Below, one piece after another: positions 14,341 to 20,443 of a stretch of DNA of 20,443 bases. The position numbers were made by a program, and so were the translations under genes. Numbering within the stretch: position 1 is the stretch's first letter; every line of letters starts with the position of its first letter. The DNA comes from Treponema sp. GTDB taxonomy: Bacteria; Spirochaetota; Spirochaetia; Treponematales; Breznakiellaceae. The notes below the pieces were generated by a model. The model made no database searches. It was not told where the DNA came from and saw only the letters and a program-made list of their open reading frames with translations. The DNA lies in assembly GCA_031283505.1 (NCBI GenBank), contig JAITBO010000285.1, forward strand, positions 1 to 20,443, written 5' to 3'.

Positions 14341-15669
14341 ATGAGGAAATCGAAGACATCTATTCCGGCCCTAATAATCGCTTTTCTTTGTATCGCCGTT
14401 TATGCTGTGGCTCTTGTCGTGGGCGCGTACCGTTTCTACGTCAATGCAGCGGGCCGCCGGGCAATCGCGGAACGGGAATTCTACGATCTGGCGGATCTTG
14501 CTTCCGCCGCAGGCGTTTTGGGCTTTATGGATGCTCCGTTCCAGGAAGCGATTCAGGACGGTCTGGAAAAGTCCGGAACCCTTGAAGGGGTCATCATTTC
14601 CGGCCCTTCGGGAGAATACGCTTTTGAGCGTGAACGAGGAGCGATCATACGCTGGGAAGGGGATTCTCCCCGGTTCGCAAACCGTTTCGGCGTTTCTTCC
14701 ACATCCGCCGTCCCCCTGCGCGTCAACGGGCTCAGAAACGTGAACATCAGCGCCGGTTTCAATTCGATAGATTACGATTACACCATTACTATCCTGAAAC
14801 ATTCTCTCATTGTGATCCTGGCGGCTCTGGCGGCGGCTTTCCTCACCTTCCTCGTGGAATCCGCCCTGGCCAGGGATCAGATCCCGGTGGACGGAAGGCG
14901 CGAAAACAGGCGGCGGCGGGAGTATGACGAAGAAGAAGTCCGGCGCGGGTTTGATGAAGATGAACCCGCCGGGCGCAGGGCCGGAAACCCGGAAAATCAG
15001 GCCGGCTCCCACGAAGCTCCGGCTTCTTCCGGTTTTTCAGACGATACGGAGGCTTCCGCCGGGGACTTCTATATTTCGGAAGAGGATTTTTCTTCCGGCG
15101 CGTTTTCGCAGGAAGACGCCGCCTCTAAAGAAGACGAGGCTCCCGCCGGTGAGAAAAGCGGCGACCTTCCCCCTCAGGGACTCTACGCTCCCAGCGGCAT
15201 AGGCTGGGAGGCTTATACGAAGGACCGGCTTGAGTCGGAACTGCATCGTTGCGCTTCCTTTGAGCAGGATCTAACGTTGATGATCGTCGCTTTTTCCGGA
15301 AAAGACAGATTGACCGGGGAACAATACAAACAACTTACCGGCATGGCGGTAAGCTTCTTCAACCTTCGGGATCTTATCTTTGAGATGGGGGACCGGGGAA
15401 TTACCGTCATCCTTCCCAATACGGATGTGGAACAAGGGTTTGCCAGGGCCGAGGATTTTCACAACTACCTTATACCGGCCTTTACGGGTATTCCGGATTT
15501 CCGCATAGGGCTGAGTTCCCGATCCGGCAGGCTGGTGGACGCCGGCAGGCTGTATTTTGAAGCCGAAGAAGCCCTGAACAAAGCCCTGCGCGACCCGGTA
15601 TCCCCGGTCATCGCTTTTAAGAGCGACCCCGAAAAATACCGGGCTTTCCTCCGTTCCCGGGGGAAATGA
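14341..15669 (+). CDS. Two-TM protein with degenerate GGDEF-like domain
   Basis: The 442-residue product has a transmembrane helix (about 9-32), an extracytoplasmic region (about 33-150), a second helix (about 153-174), a charged, disordered cytoplasmic linker rich in Arg, then Asp/Glu/Ser (about 180-280), and a C-terminal domain (about 288-427) whose strand and helix order resembles diguanylate cyclases. The segment aligned with the GGDEF loop reads LIFEMGDRGITVILPNTD, with MGDRG (349-353) replacing GGDEF. Cyclase activity is therefore unlikely, and a sensing or protein-binding role is more probable. A final EAEEALNKALRD helix fits the fold. ATG 14341 is preceded by a -10 box and no Shine-Dalgarno sequence. 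The gene is convergent with the DUF4340 gene, 14 bases apart. The fold assignment is by pattern only. Confidence 0.75.
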   Translation: MRKSKTSIPALIIAFLCIAVYAVALVVGAYRFYVNAAGRRAIAEREFYDLADLASAAGVLGFMDAPFQEAIQDGLEKSGTLEGVIISGPSGEYAFERERGAIIRWEGDSPRFANRFGVSSTSAVPLRVNGLRNVNISAGFNSIDYDYTITILKHSLIVILAALAAAFLTFLVESALARDQIPVDGRRENRRRREYDEEEVRRGFDEDEPAGRRAGNPENQAGSHEAPASSGFSDDTEASAGDFYISEEDFSSGAFSQEDAASKEDEAPAGEKSGDLPPQGLYAPSGIGWEAYTKDRLESELHRCASFEQDLTLMIVAFSGKDRLTGEQYKQLTGMAVSFFNLRDLIFEMGDRGITVILPNTDVEQGFARAEDFHNYLIPAFTGIPDFRIGLSSRSGRLVDAGRLYFEAEEALNKALRDPVSPVIAFKSDPEKYRAFLRSRGK

Positions 15670-15683
15670 CCTAAGGGACAGTT

Positions 15684-16688
15684 TTAAGGTTCCGTTTTCT
15701 TAAAGTAACCGGCGTCCCGAAAGAGGCGGGTCACCGTCCATTCGGCAAGGGTATAAACGTATTGAGAACCTGACACTACAGCGGTGCGTTTCCCCTCCCC
15801 TTCCCCGGCGGAATAGACGGGCCCCAGCTTGATGGTCCGGGTGGTGCCGTCTCCCAGTTCAAGGTGTATTCTTCCCTCATTGAACACCGGGTCATCGGAT
15901 TTAAAGGCGGTAACAAAGCCATCTCCCTCCGCATCGAGGATGGCCCTGATATAGGGGTCTATCCGGGAACTGTCAAGGGCGCCCGCGTCTACCCCTTCCA
16001 CAGTCCAGCCTGATCCGCTCCTGGTTATGACCAGAGGGGAGGCCGGCTCCTCACCGGCTTCCCCGGCGGAAGGCGGCGATACTGTGGTAACCCGCTGCAC
16101 CATATCCAAAGACAGAGCGCCGTCGGTCCCTTCCTGGGGAAAGAGTCTGAGATTGTACCAGGCGGAAGGGGAAGGCGAAAGGTAGACGGTGAATTGGTCT
16201 TCCCCGGAGCGGACTTCATTTTGGCCGCTTTTCCTGAGGTACACTTCCCTCCCCGTGGCATCGCCGCTGCCCACCAGAAGATCCAGCAGAGGAGCCGCTC
16301 CCGCCCCACCCCGGACCACGATACGGGAGGCATTCTCACCGACCCCCAGACGTTCGTGAGAGGAAACGGCGCTGCCCCGCAGGGGATACGCGCCGCGGCT
16401 GGTAAGAAGGCGCAGCAAGTCCGCGACCCTCCCCTGTTTGACGGGGTATTCCCCGCCCTGAGTTTCCGCATACCAGAGAGCGTTCCGCCTGACCAGCGCA
16501 AGGGTCTCGCCTCCCCCGGAAATTTCAATTCTGTCGGCCTGATCCGCCCATTTCGGCTCCAGCCAGGTATAAGCGGCGTTCCGGGAATTCAGCCGTTCCG
16601 GAGTCAGAACGAGGGTCCCGGCGTAGATTAAAGCCAAAACCGCCACCAGTATCAATAAAGTCAAAACCTTCTTGTTGTATGTCATCAT
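15684..16688 (-). CDS. DUF4340-domain protein of a Gld-type ABC cluster
   Basis: The 334-residue product has one N-terminal membrane helix (about 8-27), followed by a long extracytoplasmic region whose opening (SRNAAYTWLEPKWADQADRI, then GETLALVRRNALWYAET and YPVKQGRVADLLRLL) matches DUF4340 proteins. These repeatedly occur after GldG-like proteins in ABC clusters and are thought to be accessory subunits; no biochemical function is known. The start overlaps the GldG-like stop by four bases (ATGATG arrangement), with GGAG shortly upstream. A second in-frame ATG at 16685 is an equally possible start. It is the last gene of the minus-strand operon. Confidence 0.85.
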   Translation of the reverse strand: MMTYNKKVLTLLILVAVLALIYAGTLVLTPERLNSRNAAYTWLEPKWADQADRIEISGGGETLALVRRNALWYAETQGGEYPVKQGRVADLLRLLTSRGAYPLRGSAVSSHERLGVGENASRIVVRGGAGAAPLLDLLVGSGDATGREVYLRKSGQNEVRSGEDQFTVYLSPSPSAWYNLRLFPQEGTDGALSLDMVQRVTTVSPPSAGEAGEEPASPLVITRSGSGWTVEGVDAGALDSSRIDPYIRAILDAEGDGFVTAFKSDDPVFNEGRIHLELGDGTTRTIKLGPVYSAGEGEGKRTAVVSGSQYVYTLAEWTVTRLFRDAGYFKKTEP

Positions 16689-18304
16689 TTGCCCTCTCCA
16701 TTGTTTACCGGCAGATCTTCTTTGACGGCCCGGCGCCGCCTTAGGGCTATGAGGAGCCCCGCAAGGATCACCGCCAGGGGGACGATGATTACGTTAAGCG
16801 CCCTGGCAAAGGCCATGGCAGCGACGCGCTTTTCGGGATCGGATATCTTTTCGAGCCGGCCGGTCAGGATGCCCCGGTTCCTGATGCCTATGATGTCGTC
16901 ATCGTTGCAAAGCCAGTCCGCCGCCTTAATAAGGAAATTCAGGTCAAGCTGGTGGTTCCGGGTGAACATGAGGGAGGCAATATCCGTATCTCCTATGACC
17001 ACGATACGGGCATCCCCGGCCGTCCCTACAGGACCCGGCAGTTCTTCGCTGCTCCCTTCCCGGACCGGCTTGTCTTTATCCGCGAACCAGGAGGGGAATT
17101 TCCCCGCAAGGGCCGCAGCCAGGACTTTCGTTCCCCTGGTTTCCTCCATTTCCAGGGCAAAAGCGGCGCTCATATCGGGGCTAACCTGAAAGTTACGAGT
17201 CTGGAGCCAGGCTTCGGGAGTGGTAGTAAAGAGGATGGTCCCTTCAACTCCCGGCGGAGGATTGAGTTCCACCGGGCTGGACCAGAACAGGTCAACTCCG
17301 GCAAAGGAGGCGCTTATGGGGTGTTCGCCGTTGCCATTTTGTCCCGGAACCGAGATCCAGTGGGGGTAACGTATCATACGGTATTCCACGAAACCACCCC
17401 GTCCACTGGTCTGATAGGACAAGGTTTGGGCCGTGCGATCCAGGACCAGGGCCGGTTTGACCTGGGCGCCGTAAGAAGCGATCATGGACAAAAGCCCCTG
17501 ATCGTTCAATTCTCTGACAACGATATTGCCCGTCTGAATGTCAACAAACACTCCTTCCAGGGCGAAAAGCGCCTTGCCGCCCCCCTGAACATACCGGTCT
17601 ATGCGGTACAGGGCCCAATCGTCCAGGTCCTCCACGCCGCCGAGAACGAACAGGGCCGGCAGGGTGTCGGCGATTTCTTCCCCCGCGCCTATGGTCCGCA
17701 CCCGGAATCCCGCCTGGGCAAGGCCCTGGTCGAGATACCCGTAATTGGTTGACCACTGTTTTCCCGCGTCCCCGACAATGACCCCCACTTCCCGGTCCGC
17801 GCCCCGCACCAGGGAGCGGATGCGGCTGGTCAAATCGTATTCCAGGGTTTCCAGGGAAAACACCACGGAAAGCACCTCGGTCCTGTCCAGGTACTCGATG
17901 AGAATGCCCGTATAAACCGTGGCGAACTGGGCTTCGTCCCGCTCGACGATCTCGATCTGCTGACCCTGTATACCCAGGCGTTCCACTTCCTCCACCAGGT
18001 TGGCCTTGATCGGGTCCTTCACGGTAAGGCGTATACGTCCCCGGGAATAGGCGGCGTACTCCCTGAGCAGGTCGGTAATCTCTCCGGGAATGGGGACCAC
18101 CGAAGCCAGCCGGTCCGACACGTAGTAGGTTATCCGCACCTGGTCGGGAATTTCGTTGTAAAGGTTCCGGGAGACCCGGGAAATGGTATGGGCCTTGTTT
18201 TTCGTCAGGTCCAGGCGGACCCAGAGCCGCTGGCTGACAAGAAGGGCCAGGACCAGGGCCGCAATGGAAAGAATAGTTAAAACACGAGTCTGCTTCTTCG
18301 TCAT
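16685..18304 (-). CDS. GldG-like ABC transporter auxiliary protein
   Basis: The 539-residue product has an N-terminal membrane helix (about 8-26) followed by RLDLTKNKAHTISRVSRNLY, the typical GldG-family opening. A long extracytoplasmic region follows (DQVRITYYVSDRLA, then GRIRLTVKDP, LEYDLTSRIRSLVRG and ALFVLGGVEDLDDWALYRID), and the protein ends in a second helix (about 503-522) with a basic cytoplasmic tail. In Bacteroidota GldA, GldF and GldG form an ABC complex tied to gliding; homologues in other phyla have unknown substrates. Here it follows the permease after a three-base gap with a strong GGAGGTAGGAG site and overlaps the DUF4340 gene. Gliding should not be inferred for this organism. 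Confidence 0.88.
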   Translation of the reverse strand: MTKKQTRVLTILSIAALVLALLVSQRLWVRLDLTKNKAHTISRVSRNLYNEIPDQVRITYYVSDRLASVVPIPGEITDLLREYAAYSRGRIRLTVKDPIKANLVEEVERLGIQGQQIEIVERDEAQFATVYTGILIEYLDRTEVLSVVFSLETLEYDLTSRIRSLVRGADREVGVIVGDAGKQWSTNYGYLDQGLAQAGFRVRTIGAGEEIADTLPALFVLGGVEDLDDWALYRIDRYVQGGGKALFALEGVFVDIQTGNIVVRELNDQGLLSMIASYGAQVKPALVLDRTAQTLSYQTSGRGGFVEYRMIRYPHWISVPGQNGNGEHPISASFAGVDLFWSSPVELNPPPGVEGTILFTTTPEAWLQTRNFQVSPDMSAAFALEMEETRGTKVLAAALAGKFPSWFADKDKPVREGSSEELPGPVGTAGDARIVVIGDTDIASLMFTRNHQLDLNFLIKAADWLCNDDDIIGIRNRGILTGRLEKISDPEKRVAAMAFARALNVIIVPLAVILAGLLIALRRRRAVKEDLPVNNGEGK

Positions 18305-18307
18305 CTC

Positions 18308-19042
18308 CTACCTCCACTTTCTGAACAGGAGAACTCTGGTGTTGAGGTACAAAAACAACGCCGTAGTCAGTATGAAATACGCCAAATCCCTGGTGTCTAT
18401 GAGGCCCTTGGAAAAGCTTTCAAAGTGAAATGCCAGGGAAACCGCGTTGATGGCTTCCGCCAGAAGAGGGGGCAGGTTCAGTCCCAGGGTAAACTGATTC
18501 ATCAGCATCACCAAAAGCAGCACCACCGCGCTTCCCAGAAAGGCGCCGGCCTGATTTTTGGACAGCGCCGAAAGGAGGTGGCCCAGGGCGGCTGCGGAAG
18601 CTCCCAGGAGGAAGGCCCCCAGGTACTCGGAGGCGATGACCCCGCCGTCAAAATCCCCCAAGGGGAGGAGGCTCAACGGGACCGGAAGGGTCAAAACCAG
18701 AAGGACGGCGATCATAGCCAGGGAAGAAAGGAATTTCCCCAGGGTCAGGTCCCATTCGGAAAAGGGCATGGTAAGAAGTATCTCCGCGCTGCCGAGTTTC
18801 CGTTCCTCCGCCCAGCTTTTCATGGTGATCACCGGGATGACCAGGACAAAGGCCAGGGGAAAGGCCGCAAAAAAGGGCCTCAAGGTCGCCATGTTCCGGA
18901 CAAAAAACTGCTGAAAGTAAAAGAGCCAGATTGAAGTAAAAAGAAGGAAAAAAACCGCTATCCCGTAGAACACCGGGGAATTTACCTGGGAGTAAAGTTC
19001 TTTCCTGGTCAGAGCCAGGGCTTTCTGAGGCAGAATACTCAT
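18308..19042 (-). CDS. ABC-2 type permease (GldF-like)
   Basis: The 244-residue protein has about six hydrophobic helices (first two about 22-42 and 52-76; last about 222-238) and begins MSILPQKALALTRKELYSQV, the usual amphipathic lead-in of ABC-2 permeases, followed by VNSPVFYGIAVFF. The motif SWAEERKLGSAEILLTMP after helix two is typical of GldF-like permeases. It should form the membrane channel energised by the ATPase encoded just upstream. A TGA of the original longer ATPase frame overlaps its ATG (ATGA at 19042-19039), but the actual ATPase frame now stops 81 bases earlier. GGGGGG a short way before the ATG can serve as ribosome-binding site. Confidence 0.9.
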   Translation of the reverse strand: MSILPQKALALTRKELYSQVNSPVFYGIAVFFLLFTSIWLFYFQQFFVRNMATLRPFFAAFPLAFVLVIPVITMKSWAEERKLGSAEILLTMPFSEWDLTLGKFLSSLAMIAVLLVLTLPVPLSLLPLGDFDGGVIASEYLGAFLLGASAAALGHLLSALSKNQAGAFLGSAVVLLLVMLMNQFTLGLNLPPLLAEAINAVSLAFHFESFSKGLIDTRDLAYFILTTALFLYLNTRVLLFRKWR

Positions 19043-19063
19043 GATTGACCCCCCGCTTCGTTA

Positions 19064-19153
19064 CCGGTCAGCTGCTTACCGTTTCGTTCCTCTCCGGTCA
19101 GCTGCTTACCGTTTCGTTCCTCTCAGGTCAGCTGCTTACCGTTTCGTTCCTCT
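19064..19153. repeat. Three tandem 30-bp repeats at the 3' end of the ABC ATPase gene
   Basis: Units lie at 19064-19093, 19094-19123 and 19124-19153, and are identical except for base 19125 (A instead of C). On the minus strand each unit encodes ten residues, GEERNGKQLT, in frame with the ATPase. The variant base turns a Gly codon (GGA) into TGA and ends the ATPase early. Confidence 0.95.
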
Positions 19154-20103
19154 CCGGTAAGCTTCACGAAGATATCTTCCAGGCTGAGTTTTTTGCGGTT
19201 CATCAGGAGGATTTTGAGACCCTCGGAAACCGCCCAGTCGAAGATCCCTTCGCCGGGGTTCTCTACGCCGGCGCCGGAATTCCCCAGAAAGAAACCGGCC
19301 TTAACGATCCCGTCTTCCCGCTCCTCGGTTTCAAGGCCGGATAATTCCCGTCCCGGCAGATTGAGCCGGGAAAGGCGTTCCTCCACACCGGCTTTACCGC
19401 TCCCCTTGAGGACCAGTTCCCAGGTATCCCCGCCTTTGAGGGTCCCGGCTATCTCCTCGGGTTTTCCCTGGGCGGCGATGCGGCCTTCGTTGATGATGAG
19501 CACCTGGGAACAGACCGCTTCGACTTCCTGGAGGATGTGGGTGGAGAGGATCACCGTCTTCCGTTCACCCAGGCTTTTGATGAGGAAGCGGATTTCGATG
19601 ATCTGGTTGGGGTCAAGGCCGGTGGTAGGCTCGTCAAGGATAAGGATGGGCGGATCGTGGATGATGGCCTGGGCAAGCCCCACCCGCTGTTTGTAGCCTT
19701 TGGACAGATTTTCGATCCGTTTGGCCCGCACCTGCTCAAGGCCGCAGGCCGATACTGCGGCGTCTATGGCCCGCTTCCGCTCGTTGACGGGAATGAGCCG
19801 CCCTTCGGCGATAAAACTGAGGTATTCCCGCACCGTGAGGTCCCCGTAGAGGGGCACGCTTTCCGGAAGGTAACCGATCCGCTTCTTCACCTCCACCGGT
19901 TCATCCTGGACCGAAACGCCGTCTATCAGCGCCGTCCCCGAAGAAGGGAAATGATAACCGGTCAGTATCTTCATGACGGTGGTCTTGCCGGCCCCGTTGG
20001 GCCCCAGGAAGCCCAGAACCTGGTCTTTTCCCACGGAGAATGAGACATCCTTTACCGCCTCAACCGATCCGTAACGTTTGGTAAGATCGTGTACTTCTAT
20101 CAT
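19123..20103 (-). CDS. ABC transporter ATPase (GldA-like)
   Basis: This is the ATP-hydrolysing subunit of the Gld-type ABC cluster. Walker A GPNGAGKTT is at residues 34-42, the signature LSKGYKQR at 133-140, Walker B ILILDEP at 153-159 and the H-switch His at 189. The C-terminal 110 residues form the extra domain common in GldA/CcmA-type ATPases, with KLSLEDIFVKLTGEE near the end. ATG 20103 is chosen over a TTG at 20106 because GGGAG is eight bases upstream of the ATG. The frame stops inside a 30-bp repeat at 19123. Without that stop it would run 27 more codons and end overlapping the permease ATG, so this end is a recent truncation that should not touch the ATPase core. Confidence 0.93.
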   Translation of the reverse strand: MIEVHDLTKRYGSVEAVKDVSFSVGKDQVLGFLGPNGAGKTTVMKILTGYHFPSSGTALIDGVSVQDEPVEVKKRIGYLPESVPLYGDLTVREYLSFIAEGRLIPVNERKRAIDAAVSACGLEQVRAKRIENLSKGYKQRVGLAQAIIHDPPILILDEPTTGLDPNQIIEIRFLIKSLGERKTVILSTHILQEVEAVCSQVLIINEGRIAAQGKPEEIAGTLKGGDTWELVLKGSGKAGVEERLSRLNLPGRELSGLETEEREDGIVKAGFFLGNSGAGVENPGEGIFDWAVSEGLKILLMNRKKLSLEDIFVKLTGEERNGKQLT

Positions 20104-20127
20104 CAATACAACTCCCTGAATTTATAT

Positions 20128-20156
20128 ACTAAACAAATAATATTTTAAAAAGTCAA
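20128..20156 (-). promoter_or_regulatory. Possible promoter of the Gld-type ABC operon
   Basis: On the minus strand TTGACT (20156-20151, five of six) and TTTAGT (20133-20128, four of six) are 17 bases apart in a strongly AT-rich stretch. Transcription would start near 20121, giving a leader of about 18 bases that contains the GGGAG ribosome-binding site. Confidence 0.45.
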
Positions 20157-20323
20157 TTCCACTCTGATAATTTCAATCTAATATTTTTACAATGTCAATA
20201 AGCTAAGAAGGGGGAGCGCGCCGGTTTCCGAAAGCCGGGGGTATGACGCCCTATTACGGCATTCAACAGGCGGAAGGGTTACCGGGACTACCTGCTGTAC
20301 CCCCGACAGTATCTGGGCCTTGA

Positions 20324-20443
20324 GCGCCCGGCGGCAGCCCTCTGTGCGCCCTGCCCAACTGTATCCTGCTTCCCCATGCGGGAGCCGCGACGGTTGAGGC
20401 GGCCCATAACATGGGCATGATGGCGGTGGAAAATTTACTTGGG
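20324..20443 (+). pseudogene. 3' part of a D-2-hydroxyacid dehydrogenase gene, 5' part missing, runs off the right edge
   Basis: After a TGA at 20321-20323 the plus strand reads PGGSPLCALPNCILLPHAGA followed by ATVEAAHNMGMMAVENLLG to the window end. This is the C-terminal part of D-isomer-specific 2-hydroxyacid dehydrogenases (the SerA/glyoxylate reductase superfamily), with the catalytic His in LLPHAG. The upstream NAD-binding domain and the usual DVF-E-P segment are not found in any frame between 20160 and 20320. No start codon precedes it in frame. It is therefore probably a 5'-truncated remnant, although what lies beyond the edge cannot be judged. From 20157 to 20323 I recognise nothing beyond the AT-rich promoter region and a weak CCGG-type hairpin near 20220-20240. 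Confidence 0.6.

Noticed and set aside
16952..17752. 266-codon open frame on the plus strand
   Set aside because: It is antisense to the GldG-like gene and shows no recognisable domain or start signal.
19064..19153. Tandem repeats as a CRISPR array
   Set aside because: The units are directly adjacent with no spacers and are in frame with a coding sequence.
19045..19344. Plus-strand frame with a repeated SGQLLTVSFL motif
   Set aside because: The repeat motif is just the complement of the in-frame 30-bp repeats of the ABC ATPase gene.
15684..20103. Evidence for gliding motility
   Set aside because: Gld-type ABC clusters occur widely outside gliding bacteria, and no other gliding genes are present.

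Overview
The window looks like a spirochaete chromosome, most probably a Treponema-type gut bacterium. Pointers are tandem DUF115/MptE-like proteins behind a very acidic coiled-coil protein, a decayed BspA-type leucine-rich-repeat gene with a BIG2 domain, a PEGA plus formylglycine-enzyme-like fusion, a four-gene Gld-type ABC cluster, and moderately high GC with AT-rich promoters. The taxonomic call is inference; no rRNA or tRNA gene was seen.

Left part (1-2800). The 5' end of a rubrerythrin gene runs off the left edge on the minus strand. Next come a 3' fragment of metA (minus) and a 3' fragment of an oligopeptide-type ABC transporter ATPase (plus). They meet head to head near 676-682, as one deletion between two divergent genes would leave them. 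The ABC fragment's stop overlaps the start of a cytoplasmic GH51 alpha-L-arabinofuranosidase gene, so that gene has probably lost its original operon promoter. A frameshifted DUF6171-like small zinc-ribbon gene overlaps its 3' end.

Middle part (2718-11946). Three 15-bp tandem repeats and a consensus promoter precede a membrane PEGA/FGE-like gene, which overlaps smpB. An exported protein of unknown function follows, convergent and directly abutting a DivIC/FtsB-like division gene. A four-gene plus-strand operon (6375-11946) then encodes an acidic coiled-coil protein, a small conserved-looking protein and two DUF115 proteins. This is the least understood functional unit here. A link to flagellin or surface glycosylation is plausible from the DUF115/Maf family but is inference.

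Right part (11947-20443). A gene-free, stem-loop-rich stretch leads into a BspA-like pseudogene with two frameshifts, followed by two hairpin terminators. A MEMO-family gene (minus) and a two-TM protein with a GGDEF-like domain lacking the GGDEF motif (plus) are divergent. Next on the minus strand is an operon of ABC ATPase, permease, GldG-like and DUF4340 genes. The ATPase 3' end carries a triplicated 30-bp repeat, and a single base change in one copy makes a stop codon. The far right holds the 3' part of a D-2-hydroxyacid dehydrogenase gene with no visible 5' part.

Two themes cut across the window. Several genes are decaying (metA, the opp ATPase, the DUF6171-like gene, the BspA gene, probably the dehydrogenase). 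Three genes without a proper Shine-Dalgarno sequence have a -10 box exactly six bases before the ATG, which predicts leaderless mRNAs.
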